Assembly (NCBI GenBank): GCA_946699065.1
Contig: CAMPDV010000124.1
Span: forward strand, 248,001-312,000
Direction of reading: 5' to 3'
DNA: 64,000 bases
From: Loxodes magnus
Taxonomy: Eukaryota; Ciliophora; Karyorelictea; Loxodida; Loxodidae
Numbering within the stretch: the stretch's first letter is position 1; the number at the start of each line of letters is the position of its first letter. Shown one piece after another: positions 1 through 12,976 of the stretch. A model generated the notes under the pieces. The model saw only the letters and a program-made list of their open reading frames with translations, was not told the DNA's origin and made no database searches. The translations under genes and the position numbers were made by a program.

Positions 1-260
1 ATTAGTTCGGCTAAAGAATATCCCTTGTTGTTATATGCTGAATCTTTTTTCGGATTTATTTGAATAGCCAAGTTATAAGCTTCAATGGCTTCTTCGTACT
101 TTTTTAATTCATTCAAAACTACTCCTTTGTTGAAATATGCTGAATCTTTTTTCGGATTTATTTGAATAGCCAAGTTATAAGCTTCAATGGCTTCTTCGTA
201 CTTTCCTTATTTCCGAAGGATATTTCCTCTTTTGATTTGTTGAAAAGCATTATTTTCCAT
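1..260 (-). CDS. TPR-repeat protein, N-terminal part (C-terminus beyond window)
   Basis: The minus strand reads from an ATG at 260-258 into tetratricopeptide repeats, helical protein-binding modules. After a short leader (MENNAFQQIKRGN...) come repeats with the TPR signature A-Y-x-x-A-I-x-x-N-P and K-Y-E-E-A-I-E-A. The repeat period is 102 bp (34 residues), the TPR length, and about 66 bp are identical between the units starting near 38 and 140, so the repeats were homogenised recently. TAA is used as Gln inside the frame. The gene runs off the left edge. Partner and function cannot be told from this fragment; in ciliates such repeats often accompany kinase domains. Confidence 0.85.
38..205 (-). 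repeat. 102-bp tandem repeat encoding TPR units
   Basis: Two units start near 38 and 140 and share an identical core of about 66 bp; a diverged third unit touches the window start. The 102-bp spacing equals 34 codons. Confidence 0.8.
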
Positions 261-3200
261 TTTTATTATTATTTTATTTTTTTTTTACTTATAAATTATT
301 GTTTCTAGAATTTTGAATTTTTTAATAATAAATTTTTTTATAAATCTTACTTTTAAATTATTTTTATTTTTTATTTTTTAATTAATTTTAATTTTTTTAT
401 TTATTTTATTATTTTTTTTTTTATAATATTTTCTTACTTAGTATAAACTTTTAAAAGTTTATACTTTTTTAGATATGAAAAATCCTTAATATAAAGTAAT
501 CGGCTTATTAATAATTTATTTATTAATCATTAAATTTTTTTAAGCTTTCTTTTTTACACTTTTTTTATTCTTTATCATTTAAGTTTTCTTTTTATATGTT
601 TCTTAAATTTTAAATTGATTTATTTTGTTTTCATAATTTAAGATTAGATATCATCCGTATTACATGATATGAGCATTAAATATTAAATACATTTATAATA
701 TAATTTAATAGAAATTTAGTTGCAGTTCTTCATATTAAAACATAAAATAAAGACTTAAAAGTAAAAATATAAAAATTATAAAAGTTTTTTAATTTAGTTA
801 ATGAAAAATAAAGTTAAGATTATTTATTTAGTAAAATAGTCTTTAAGTATATTTATGAAAATATCCTTTGCTAACCTATTTATTTAGATTTTATCTTATT
901 TACTATTTATTTTTAGAATTTCATTAATTAATGCTTAGACTATTTAGATTTATATTTATTTTAATTGAAAAAAGATTGGTTATATTTAAAATTTAACAAT
1001 TATTTATTTAGTAAAATAGTCTTTAAGTATTCTATTACAGAAGTAAATAATTTAGTTATAGAAATATAAAGATTAAATATATTTTTTGTTAATAAAGTAA
1101 CTCATAAATGTCTACTAGAATTATGCTTTGATAGTAAGCTATAAATTTAGTAAATATCTTCTTTATATAAATTTTTCTATCATTTTAATATAAAATTACA
1201 TTAAATCGATAGAAGTCTTTATATATTAAATTGCTTCTAAAATAATAAAAATGCTTAGTTTTTAAGCATTTTGGATTAATTCTAAAGCTAGATAAGATAT
1301 TTCAAAGATATACTATTTATTTTTATTTAAAAAGGTAAAAGTAACTAAGAAAATAAAATTAGGTTACTATTTTTAATTTATTAATAAACTAAAAGAAATA
1401 TACCAAAAGTTACATTTTTATCTTTAGAGTTTATTGGATTATTAATAAGAGATAGAAAAGGCTCTTTGCAGCTATTATCTAGATAAATTCCCCCTTTTTA
1501 TGATGCTAGACTTCTTTAAATTAGTTAAAAACTATGATAAACTATGCTATTATTACATCAACAATTAGCTATTTTTTTAGTTATTTTCATTCTCTAGATT
1601 AAAAAAGATAAATTAAAGATATTCTTGCAAGTTTTTCTACTGTTGGCTTAATAAAGTTATTATACTTAAAGGACTAAAGCTAAATAAATTATACAAGTAA
1701 ATTATTTATTAAAATACTCATTTTCTGGTTTAGAAGGTTAAAAATTAAGAAAAATCATTCCTATTTAAAGGAAAGAAGCAGATTGTTTACTAATAATTCA
1801 CTTAAACATAGATCTTTAAAATACTAAAGTAAATTAATTTATTATATAAATAATTAGATGCTTAATAATTTAAATATAACTAGCTTAAAGCAAGAAAATA
1901 AAGAATACTAACTATTTATTATTAAACTAATAATAAATACATAAGCAAAAGAAGAGTAGAGTAATATATTAAAATAATTTAAACATATTAACTAATTTAA
2001 GCTTTAGTTAATATAGTAAGAAAGATAAGCATTCTAATAACTATTATTTAACTTTAAGTCATTAAATAAACTAATAAAGTATTATATTTTTATTAAGAAC
2101 TAAAGAAATAATAAGGCTAATAACTAATAATATTAGATGATTATAATCAGTTTAACTTTTTAAATTTAATCTTCTTTATTTAATTTAGTTTATTTATCTC
2201 TTATTTTCTTAAGGAAACTTAATAACAAAGATATCATTATAGCTATTACAATTTTTTTATCTTAAAAAACTTTATTTGTATGATATACAGGAATAAGAAG
2301 GAAAAATTATATTAGTAGTTGTTTAAGACAAAAATAGTAGGAATTGAATATATTCATTCCACAAATCACCAACTTGATGCAGATATTTGGTTAGATAGCT
2401 CTTAATCGAGCATAAACATCGATATTAGAAAAATACCTTGATAACGAATGGAGATAAGATGAAAAATAATAATAGAACATTAATAATTTAGCTAAAGTAT
2501 TAGCAGAAGATATTTCTACTAAATTAAATTATTCCAAAATTTTATTTTAGTAATTCATGAAGTTATTAGACTAATATCCACACATTAAAACCTGAAAGAA
2601 TAATGTAAATTTAAGATAAAATGGATATTTGATATTACCAAGGAATAATTTAAGAACTATTAGATGAAATAAGAAAAAGAGTTTAAAAGTAAGTTTTAAG
2701 CATTATTACTTATGATATTAATCTTAATAGTAAACTTTATTCTTTTATTTTTCTTTATTATTAAGAACTCTTTTTATCTCTATTATTCAATTAAATAAAT
2801 TAAATAATTATATTATAGAGTCTTTCAAAAATTGCTATTATAATCCTTTCTTAATTCTATAACTCTTTTAGTATTTATAATTTAGTTATTATTGAAATGT
2901 ATATTTTTAGAATTATAGTATTTAAATCCTTCTTTTATTCTATGCACTCTTTATCTTTTTACTTCTATTATCTTGCTATAAGGGACCATTATAAAACTTA
3001 AGTCTAAAATTAATTAAGGAACTTACTTTTCTAATTTTTTCATATTAAATATCTAATGGATAAAGCATCTATAATTTAATTTATTACTTTAAATTCAGAT
3101 TAAAGTAATCTTCTTGATAAATTAAAGAGTAAATTAAATTTAGCTCTTTTAATAAACTAATAAATGATTATACTTTATAATTTTCACAGTTCCTTTAGTT

Positions 3201-3929
3201 ATAATTAATTATTTTAACTTCCTTGCTAGTTATTAATATATTTTGATAAAAGACTTAAAAATGTTTCTTTATAATAAAATAAATAATATCTATAATTTTT
3301 AATGAAAATCAAGTCTTAATTATAAAAAAAGAAAACATTTTGATTTTTTAGTTTGTTATTAATATTTCAAATTAAGATTCTGATTATTAAGTTTAATACT
3401 ATCAAAAAAGGAAGATATACCTATTTGTGTTAATTTAAAGTAAAAAGGAATAAATTAGATAAAAGTGATTTAATATCTTATTAAAGAAATAAATATTTGT
3501 TATTTTTAAAGAGATAAGCAATTTAAACTAATCTTAATAAATTAAAAAGTTACTTTGAAAATATTTATTAGATAATTAATAAAATAAATCTTTAATAACT
3601 AAAGGATAAAATTATTTAGGTTTAATTCATTGAATGAGTAAACTTTAGTAAACATTGCTGCAAGATATTAAAAAACATTAAGATTGATGGAATTTTTTGA
3701 CTTTTTTAATAAAAAAACACTGATTTATAAGATATTAAAATTTTAAATTGCTTACATTTTTTCAAGTTCATTAGATTTTAACTTTTAGAATGCAAAAAAC
3801 CTTATGAATTTTCCGATTTTTACGATAAAATGATGCTTTATTACTGGTTTATTCCTTAATTATATGAATTATAATCATAAATTCGTTGTTTTAAAAATGA
3901 TAATTATTTCCTCAATTTAGTTAACCTTG
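261..3929. other. AT-rich region without a callable gene
   Basis: No recognisable domain was found. TAA and TAG are dense on both strands and T- and A-rich blocks alternate. Positions 2330-2480 on the plus strand give a protein-like stretch (E-Y-I-H-S-T-N-H...) but no family could be named. A 30-bp sequence is repeated at 819-850 and 999-1030. Decayed coding sequence is possible but not shown. Confidence 0.4.
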
Positions 3930-4960
3930 TTAGAATCGAGTTTCCAACGCTTAAAAATTAATTCGGAAAATTTTTTACGGACATCTTTCGGGGTTTGTTT
4001 CTTTTTTCCTTAATTTAACGTTTAGAGCAAGTACTTTGAATAAAGTTTATTTCTCAAGATATTTTCTAGAAGCTGTTTCAACTCTATAGAATATATTTCC
4101 TATTATTTGATATATATGATTTTACTAAAATAATTCAGAAACCATTCATTATAAAGTATCTACTTGGTTTGTATCCCTTTATTTAGATTCTTTCTTAATA
4201 AAAGAAAATCCGAAATCAGAAGTTATGGCTCATTTTCATTGCTCATAATTATATTCTTATTTTTTAAATCTCCATTGATGATGTTTTTACTATGAAGATA
4301 CTAAAAGTCTTAAGCGATATCAAAGACAATTTAATATCTTTTTAATCATTTAGCACCCTTGTTATTTTATAAAAAGAAATAGAGAGCATTTTCTGAGTTC
4401 TAGTATCAAGCAATAGGGTTAAAGAAATATTCCATAAAGCTTGATTATATTTTCATGACTCATTTATGCTTCTTTCTGAAATTCTTCTTTTACTTCTTTA
4501 CTTAATCTTTAATTATAAATATTTTATTGCTACTTCTTTTTAGCTTCTTTTCGCCTTTTGTTTCCTAACCAAGTTTTTCTTATTAGATAAATCTTGATTT
4601 GCAACTTCTTAAATATTTAAAAATTCTGATAACGATTCTTGTGATTTATTATGCTTATCCTTTATTTTACTTTATTTTATAACTTTATATTACTTACAAT
4701 TTTTAAAGATAATTTTATTAGCAATTTTCGCAGTAAAAAAAGCTTTATCATCTATTATACTTCCACATGCTCCTTTTTAATTTTTTGGTGATCTTTTTTA
4801 GTAAAATTTATTTTCATGAAATTCTTTCGTGGGTTTTCTACAAAATTATCTTACTTCTTATATAAGTAGTTCTATTTATTTTTCTAAATATAGATTTTAA
4901 ATTACATCCTTGCTAAAATATTACAAATTTTACTAAAATTTGGTTTTTAAAATTTTTTAT
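3930..4960 (-). pseudogene. TKL-like protein kinase remnant
   Basis: Read on the minus strand with TAA/TAG as Gln and TGA as Trp, kinase motifs appear in order. The beta-3 lysine motif VAIK is near 4530, then a helix-C-like stretch with H-E-N-I-I-K-L-Y-G near 4455. Next are L-H-S-K-N-I-I-N-G-D-L-K near 4275, equivalent to the HRDLK loop with HRD changed to NGD, and S-D-F-L in place of DFG. The activation-segment end has W-M-V-S-E-L-F near 4130 in place of APE, and N-P-E-R-C-P near 3990 is in the subdomain XI position. At least two frame changes are needed, one between VAIK and helix C and one after the HRD-like loop. Loss of HRD Arg, DFG Gly and APE makes activity unlikely. The order and wording resemble tyrosine-kinase-like kinases. 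The start was not fixed. Confidence 0.65.
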
Positions 4961-5563
4961 GATGATATTTTAAGTTAAGTTACTCTTTTTAAAATTTAAA
5001 ATATTCTGAAGAAGACATATCTTACAAATTTATATTTTTTAATTATTTTAAATATCTTTTAACTTTTATGTATAATTTAATAGCTTTTATGTGTTATAAT
5101 AGATTTTTTGTATAAAGATTTTATTGTTAAATTTAATAATTTCGTTTTACTTAAACGTAAAAGAGATCTGTAGATATAAAATTTAATCTAAAGCTTGATA
5201 AGTTATAGATATCAATCTTCTTTCGTCTATTTAGCTTCTTTTATTTTTACTAAAGCAAAGAAATAACTAAAAGATTATCTTTAAATTTAAAGTTTTAAAT
5301 TTTTAGTTTGAATTTTTGTAAGAATATGAATAAAACACATGTTTTACATGAAATTCTTAGAAGAGTATGATATAATTAAGATTTATTCAAGTTATCAAAT
5401 AAAAAAATCTGAAATCTTAAATTTAAGTTAAAGTACTCTTATCCCATACTAAAATGATTTAATATTTTATAGTTCTTCTAATAGATAAATAGCTTATTTT
5501 AATTTTTCTTTTATTCAATTACTAGAAACTTAATTCTAACAAAAATGTAATTTTTTCTTTCGC

Positions 5564-8500
5564 TGATACAAGTTAAATTTTTAAATTATGTTTGATTTAT
5601 TATAAAATTATATTTATTATTAATAACATACATTATATTGATAATTTTTTATTAAACAGGAAAATAAGATAGAAAGTCACCAAAAATGCTAATATTTTTA
5701 TATCTATATTAGAAAAGCTAGCAAATTAAATAAGCTATTAAGTTAAATCTAAAATTAAGTTATGCTGAAGAATATATTTTTAAAGTATTAGACCCTAATC
5801 ATTTAAATAATTAGCTAGATTTAGATTCTTATTCGGTAAACTTTTCTAAGAATTGTTTTACCTTTCATTTAAAAAAGTATTTAAGATAGTGATTCATAGA
5901 ATTAAAAAACCTTTTTTATGTAAATAATAATTATTTTTTACCTATATTGACTTTAAAAAAGATGGGAAGCAATTTCTCTATCTTTTCCTTTTTAAAAAGT
6001 ATTTATTTTATAATAAATTTAAATATAAGTATTCAAATTTTTAATTTATTAAGTTGGTGTAAATAATTAGAAGTAATTGGTCTCTAACAAGCAACTAAGT
6101 CTTTAATACCGAAGTAAATTAATTTAAATAAAGATAATTTACTTAGCAGACAAATAATAAGGATTATTAACTGGAAGAGGAACTATATCTAAGATCTAAA
6201 ATTTAGTATTATAAATTAATTTGACAAATCTAATTCAGATTATACAATAAACTAATTATTCAAGCTATTTACTAGTTAGTATAATTATATAGTATAAAGA
6301 CCTTTTCTGTTGACTTAGCAATAGTTCAAATCTTAATTTATTATTTTAGACATTTAATAATCTTTTAAAATTAAAGGTTAATAACTAAGGCTAAAATAGT
6401 AGTAATAGTAAATAATAAAGATAATCTTTCTACTTTCTCATTATTTAAAGAAGAAAGTAAAATTAAACTTAATAAATCTTCATGGAATAATAGATGCATA
6501 TTGCTATAATTAAATAAGATGTAGATTAATATTTGCACTTATTGCTTATATTAGTCATAAATAATAAAAAAATCTTAAAGATGACAGTTAAAGATTGGTA
6601 AAAGGAAATTAAAGACACTAATATTTTATAATTAGTATACACAAGGAAGTTTACATCTAATGAAGGTAGTTGATTTTAGATTTAACTAGGGGACTTTATT
6701 ATTTTAATGCTTGGAATTGAGACTAATAAATTAAATTAAAGAGTTTGAAAGAAATTTAACTAAACCATAGTAATATTCTTCATTATTCTTTGTGATCTAG
6801 TGATTGATATATAGCAGCAATTAAATTTGACCCTTACTATTTATTTTACTATTAAATAGATTAATATTTGCAGATCTAGGATTGATATAAGAAAAAATAG
6901 GAAGCTTTAATATTTAATAATATCTTAATAAATCCTACATCTATCATCCAATTTATAGGGAATTTTCTCTAATAGACTAAAGAAAAAAGGGAATAAGATA
7001 AAGTTATTAAACATAATTATAAAAGCATACTAGATATATGCGAATGCTCAATACAGCTAAAGGCTTTCTTTAAGATATCTTAGTTAAGCAAGGTAGAAAT
7101 TGTTTTTTTTAAACTTCATATGTGTTAAGTCTAATGCAGGTACTTGCTTAGATAAAGAATAAAATGAGAAATTTAGAAAGAATAAGGAAACATAATTATA
7201 ATATGATATCATGATATAATAATATCTTAATATCTTAATATTAGTAAAGCAGATCTTAGAGCTTTTAATGTAATTTAAATTTATTCTAATTATACCTATT
7301 TCTACTCTATGCTTAAATGTTTAAGAATCTTGGTATTATTTATTATAAAATATCTTCATTATATTTAAAATCCAAAATTAAAAGGATTTAGAACATTTAG
7401 CAAAAGTTACTTATTACAAGTTTAAATAAGAAGGATTTAACTAAAGTTTTTAAACAAAAAGATTAAACCAAAATTAATTGATAAAATAGCAAAAGCCTTC
7501 CTATTTTTTTGGGATCAAACTGGATGGCAAGTGAAGGGAAAGGCACTATTGAATAAAAGTATTAATAACATTTTAAAAACTTAAAGTTATAAAAGCAAGA
7601 TAGGAAGTAACTTCACAGAAATTTCAAATAAAAAATAAAGGAAACTTAAAATTAATTTTATTAAGTTTAGTAAATTGTTTAACTATAAATGATTTGAAAA
7701 ATAGATAGAAGAGAGCTTTAATCAAATCGCTAAAGTAAATTTTCAGTCTAAAATAAATTCTAAAATTTCGAAAAATTAATAGGTAAATATATTTTAAAGT
7801 TTTGAGTTATAGATTAACTTTAGTATGCATGAAGCAAATTAATAAATCTCATAAATTGCTAAGCAGTATTTAAATAGATTTTCAATTGAAAGATCTTGAT
7901 TAAATGTACATAATAAGCTCTAAATCAAAAAAGCTTAAGTTTATATAATTTAAAATTGTTCTAAAATCTAAGTACTTAAATAATACCATTAGTTTAAATT
8001 AAAGATCTCATTATATAATTAAGTAGCTTAGTAGTCTCTTAGTAGATATTAAAGGGTCTACAATCTTATTTAACTTAAATCACCTTACGAAGTAATTTTC
8101 TATAGTTAGGGAATATTTTAGTTATTAATAAATTATACTTATGATTTTACTATCTTTCATTGCTATCTTAATCTAATAAACATAATAAGATAAGAGTTAT
8201 TAACTAAATCTTAGTTTGTTCTCTATAATTAAGCTAAACTCATAACTAATAAATTATAGATTATATCATAAGAATAAAGCATCGATATCTCCTCTTTTAT
8301 AAAATAAGTTAAGGTCTATGCAATCTATGATAAGATCTAGTAGTTACTCAGTTTAAATTCTACTAAATATAATTAAGATAGTGAAGAGGATAGACAAATA
8401 AGCTTTATATATAATATAAAAGGATTTTCTACAAAATAATATTATCAACAATATAGATCTAATAGTATAAGAAGCTATTACAGAATAAAGCTTAATAAAG

Positions 8501-9900
8501 CAAGATAAGATAATATAAGGAATTTAAAAAAGAAAAATAAGTATAACAAATTTATTATTAGGACATCATTTATAATATAATCAAGCATTACTAGAACCTT
8601 ATAAAGGATTAAATAATCTGCTTTAAAGGGATTATTAGTGGTAGTTATTAGCTAAGAACTGTAAGATAGACAGGAAAAAGCATATTTATAAAATTGAAAG
8701 TATATTCAAAAAATATAATATAAAATATCTAAAATATCTTTAGCCAAAGACAGTTTTATAATATGCAGAAGTATAACTTTGAGGTTAAGAAATAATATTT
8801 ATAAATAATATCTTTTAGGGTGTATTACAATAATTCTATTTAAGATTCTATTTTTATTTAAATTTAACTAACATATTTGATAGATAGTTGTTCTATATGC
8901 TTTTTCCTAGAGTTAAATGAAGGTTTTATACTTTGCGTAATTATTTGGATTTATATTTATATAACTTAGAGTTATCCAGTTTATAGATAAAGTTTCATTT
9001 TATTGCTATAGTGATTAGCGTAGTATAAGAGAGATCTGATATTTTAATTTTAATTTGGCTATCTAAACTCTATTTATAATGCTGTTCACTATTAATTTAT
9101 TAAGGAAAGCTTTTATATTTTATATTATAAAACTGAAGATCTATTAAATAAGGCATAATAGGTAGGTTAGACAAAGATAGGTAGCCAGACTAAGTTATTA
9201 GTTCATTTGAAATGCATTTAAATGTAAAAAAATCAAAAATAACTTTAAGAAACTACTAATATGATATTGTAGGCTTTCCTTAGAATAATAATATGCAGAT
9301 AAAGATAATTTTGCTAGTATATTTAAAGCTTTATTTAAACATAAGGAATTAAAAGAATAACATTGCTTGATTAAGCTTTTAGACAGAAATATAAATTTAG
9401 TAATCATTTCTATGATAATTTTACAATCATTTAAAGCCACTTAAAGTTTTCTAACTAGAAATAAATTACCTTATCTTACAAATTCAGATGCTTTTTATCT
9501 TATTTTAAGTAAAGCAGTTTGATGGGCTCTATTCCAATTATGTTAATATAGTTTCAGTAATAATATTACATAAAATAGTAGTTAAGTTCTCTTCTACTTA
9601 TATTGTTTAAAGTATTTTTGTAATCAGCTCGTCAGATATTTTTAGATATTCTAATTATAAACTCTTGAGTCAGTTTAGTGTTCTATTAATAAGAGTTAAT
9701 CTTCGAACTAATTAAATAATTTGTAATCCTTAATATAAAAGTTATATAAAGCAGTCTTAAATTCCATTGCTTTGGTTTAAGATAGAAGTATAGATTTATG
9801 TAGCTTCTCTAGATTAACAGATCTACAATTCAAAATTAATGGGGATATATTTTGTTAAAAGAATATATCAGTACATGCTTTTGCTGTTTTTGTTTTTGAG
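5564..9900. other. Left part of duplication copy A, coding strand unresolved
   Basis: The left part of the duplication contains stretches that read as protein and are shared with copy B, for example L-D-P-N-H-L-N-x-Q-L-D-L near 5790 and the block near 7040-7100 (D-I-C-x-C-S-I-Q-L-K-A-F-F-K-I-S), both on the plus strand. Because every frame is open under this code, I cannot decide between a plus-strand gene and the 3' part of the minus-strand gene to the right. No known domain was recognised. Confidence 0.3.
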
Positions 9901-12900
9901 CTAGATTTAATATACCTTTTATCAATTTACTCTCTAAGTTATTCTCGTGCAGTGCTTTTTAAAACTTATATTTTTGAAAAAATTTGTTTGCTTTTGACTT
10001 TCTTTTCTTAGTTAACGTCAATTCTTATCATTTAGCTTAATTTTTTTGGCGGTAAGATTATCTTTGCTTACAAAATTTTTAAAAATTAAGGATAGTCCTT
10101 CAGTATTATTAAAACAAAGGCTTATTGTTTAATTATCAAGGTAATTTTCCTTTTCTAAATACTTATGCCTACCTGTAGTTAGAATCTTTAATTCATTTTT
10201 ATAATTTTTTTAATTAAAAGTTTTTCTCTTTTAAGTTGCTCAAATTATCTAATAGTTTTTTTTCTAAATTATGACCTTAGTTTCCAATGTTTTGAAAAAA
10301 ATCTTTATTTAGGGACTTATTCAATATCTCTTGACTTATTTCTAGCTTGATTAGCAATTTATAATTTTCAAGATATTAATCTTAGGCTTTGAGTTTCAGA
10401 TTTTATTAGCATTCTAATAAAACTCCTATCAAGAATGATTCAATCAAATAATTTTAATCCAATCAAGTTTTAATTACACCTATAACAATGAATCTTCGCT
10501 TCATGTCAATGCTCTTAAAAAATGTAAATCAGAATGTCTACATTTTGACAAATTAAAAGTACTATATTGCTAGTATAAAACTATTTCTTGCTTAATTTCT
10601 CTGTATTTTCTTATAACTTATGATTCTATTTTACTTAATTGTCGAAGAAATATCTTTGTAGAGTCTTGCTTGCAATTTTTTTCTATTAAAATAACTTCAA
10701 TAATTTTGCCATAGTCTTTATATATTAATATACTTATAGCTTTAACTATCTTTTAATTTAAGTTTATTTTATTGCTATTAACCTTTATCTTAATAACCTA
10801 TTTAGAAGTAAATTAATGAGAAATACATAATTTAAAACTTTTTAATGTTTCAAATTATTTTAATAATTATCTATGTTCTACCAAGTTTATCTGGTAGTCT
10901 GTATCTCTTCTTGAAATATAATATTAATAAGTTCTTTTTGTTTATATATAAAAAGTCTAAGTATGTATATCTTTTATTATTAATTAAGCTTCAGGATATA
11001 GATCTTACTATATAAGTTTAAGTTTGCAGATTAATTATCTTAAGTTGCTTCCTACTATCTATAAGTAGCATTTAAATTAAGATTTTATTATTAATATTTA
11101 TTTGATATATTGAGATTAAATTAATTACCTTCAACCTTCATTAAATATCTTATAGCCTCTTAGAGTTTACTCTTCTTCCTTTTTTTTATATTGCCTATTT
11201 AACTATTTTACTATAACTCTTTTATTTTCATACTCAGTTTTTATTTTAAAATTTGGTAAAAGCTTCTTAATAGAGCTCAAATGCTCTATCTATTACTTAT
11301 TTAGTTATAAAAAGCTTAATTTATAGTATAATAGCAGATGCTTGCTATTATACCTTCATTTCTTAGCAATAATATCATTCATATCTATAGTCACAAGTAC
11401 TATTGATACCAGATCACTTTAATTCTGTTTTAATGGATTTAATAATTTATCGTTTTATTATCGTTCTACTTTAGATATAATAAAGCTAAAATTAACCGCT
11501 TTTCAATAGATATTTGTAATTTTAATTTATTAATAGTTGGTTTTAGCTTCTAAGTATTCTAAGGATAAGTTAATCAGAAAGAAGCATAAGCATTTTTACA
11601 TAGGCTTAAAAGAGAGTCACTTTATTAAACTGTAAATGCTAAATGAAAGTAACTTGTTTGGAGTATTAAAGAAAGGATATAAATGTATACCTAACGATGC
11701 TTTGTAATAGAACTGAAAGAATTGATAAAACTTAGTATTTTTATCGTAAGCGAGAATATTCTTTAGATAATAAACAATAAGAACGAGTAGCTGATAAAAT
11801 GATATTCAATAATGTGGAAAAGAGATATTCTTTGTAGGAGATATTATTAGATTCTACTACTATACATCTAATAATGCTAATTTAAGGTGTCTAAATATTA
11901 TAAAAGACACTAATTATCAAGAAATTTTTAAGCTCAAATAAAGAATTTGATTGAAACGAAGTCAGAAACTAAATAAATGCTTAAGGAGCAATATTCAATG
12001 TCTTCAGCTCATTAAAATATAAGTAAGAAATTTGAAAGATTAGAATTATTAGCATCATAAACGATTAATAGCAAGCTGAAATATGGATTATTTTTTGAAT
12101 GCATAAAGATTGCTCTAAATTACAAACTGAAGATAAAATAGGTTGATTTAAAATGAAAGGCCAGATAGATTTGTCAAGATAATTAAGCAAATAGATTTCA
12201 TGTAATGCAATAATAAGCCTAACAAGATGGAACTATAAAAATCCTCAAATTATGGAGTAAGACAAAGGTTTTGGTAACATACTAAAAAAAGTAGCTTAAT
12301 TTTTGTATAAACTTAAAATCTTTTTACAAATATATTAATAACTATTAATAATGCTATAATTTAGTAAGTTCAAACAATAGTAAAAAGCGTAGTGTTATCT
12401 TAATCTCATTTAATAATATCTAGGTTCTTTAACTTTCAAAGTTCTTTAATAATTTAAAATTAACTAATTTAATTTTAATTTGATGCTTATGATCTTATTT
12501 ATTAAACTTTATTAATATTGATTTCTTATATAATTAAGCATTAATTATTAAGTGTAAATCTACTTTATAACTATTATATTATCCTTCATTTAAATTAATC
12601 TATCTATAATCTTAAGCAATGCTTAAGCTTACCAATTTAATATACTATTATATCACATCCGAAATCTAAATATTAATACTTACCGTTATAATAAGTATTC
12701 TATGATTCCTATTTAGTATCTTATATTATATGGTATTAAAATTATTAATCTATTAATTAAGAATATTTGATATTGTAGTTTATTAAGCTAGGTTTAACTT
12801 AATTATTTTATATTTTTTAATTTTTATTATATACTTATCTACCCAGCTAAAAGTATTAAGCCATGTATTATATTTGTTATTAGTTGTATATCACTTAAAT

Positions 12901-12976
12901 AAAATCTTAAAAATACTCCTATAATTTCTCTTTTAGTTTGTCTTTAAATTAAAAATAGATTAATATTATCTATATC
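5564..12976. repeat. Large direct duplication, copy A
   Basis: Starting at the motif GCTGATACAAG, this stretch aligns in the same orientation with 57538-64000. Anchors include 5.57/57.55 kb, 7.05/58.88 kb, 10.1/61.35 kb, 11.6/62.9 kb and 12.93/63.96 kb. Sequence upstream of 5564 does not resemble sequence upstream of 57538, so the left boundary is real. The right boundary lies beyond the window for copy B. Copy A is about 0.95 kb longer over the shared part because of internal indels. Confidence 0.85.

Noticed and set aside
11640-12300. Plus-strand kinase C-lobe in the duplication
   Set aside because: A few kinase-like words (G-L-F-F-E-C-I-K-I-A-L) appear, but the minus strand gives membrane spans over the same DNA and the motifs are incomplete.
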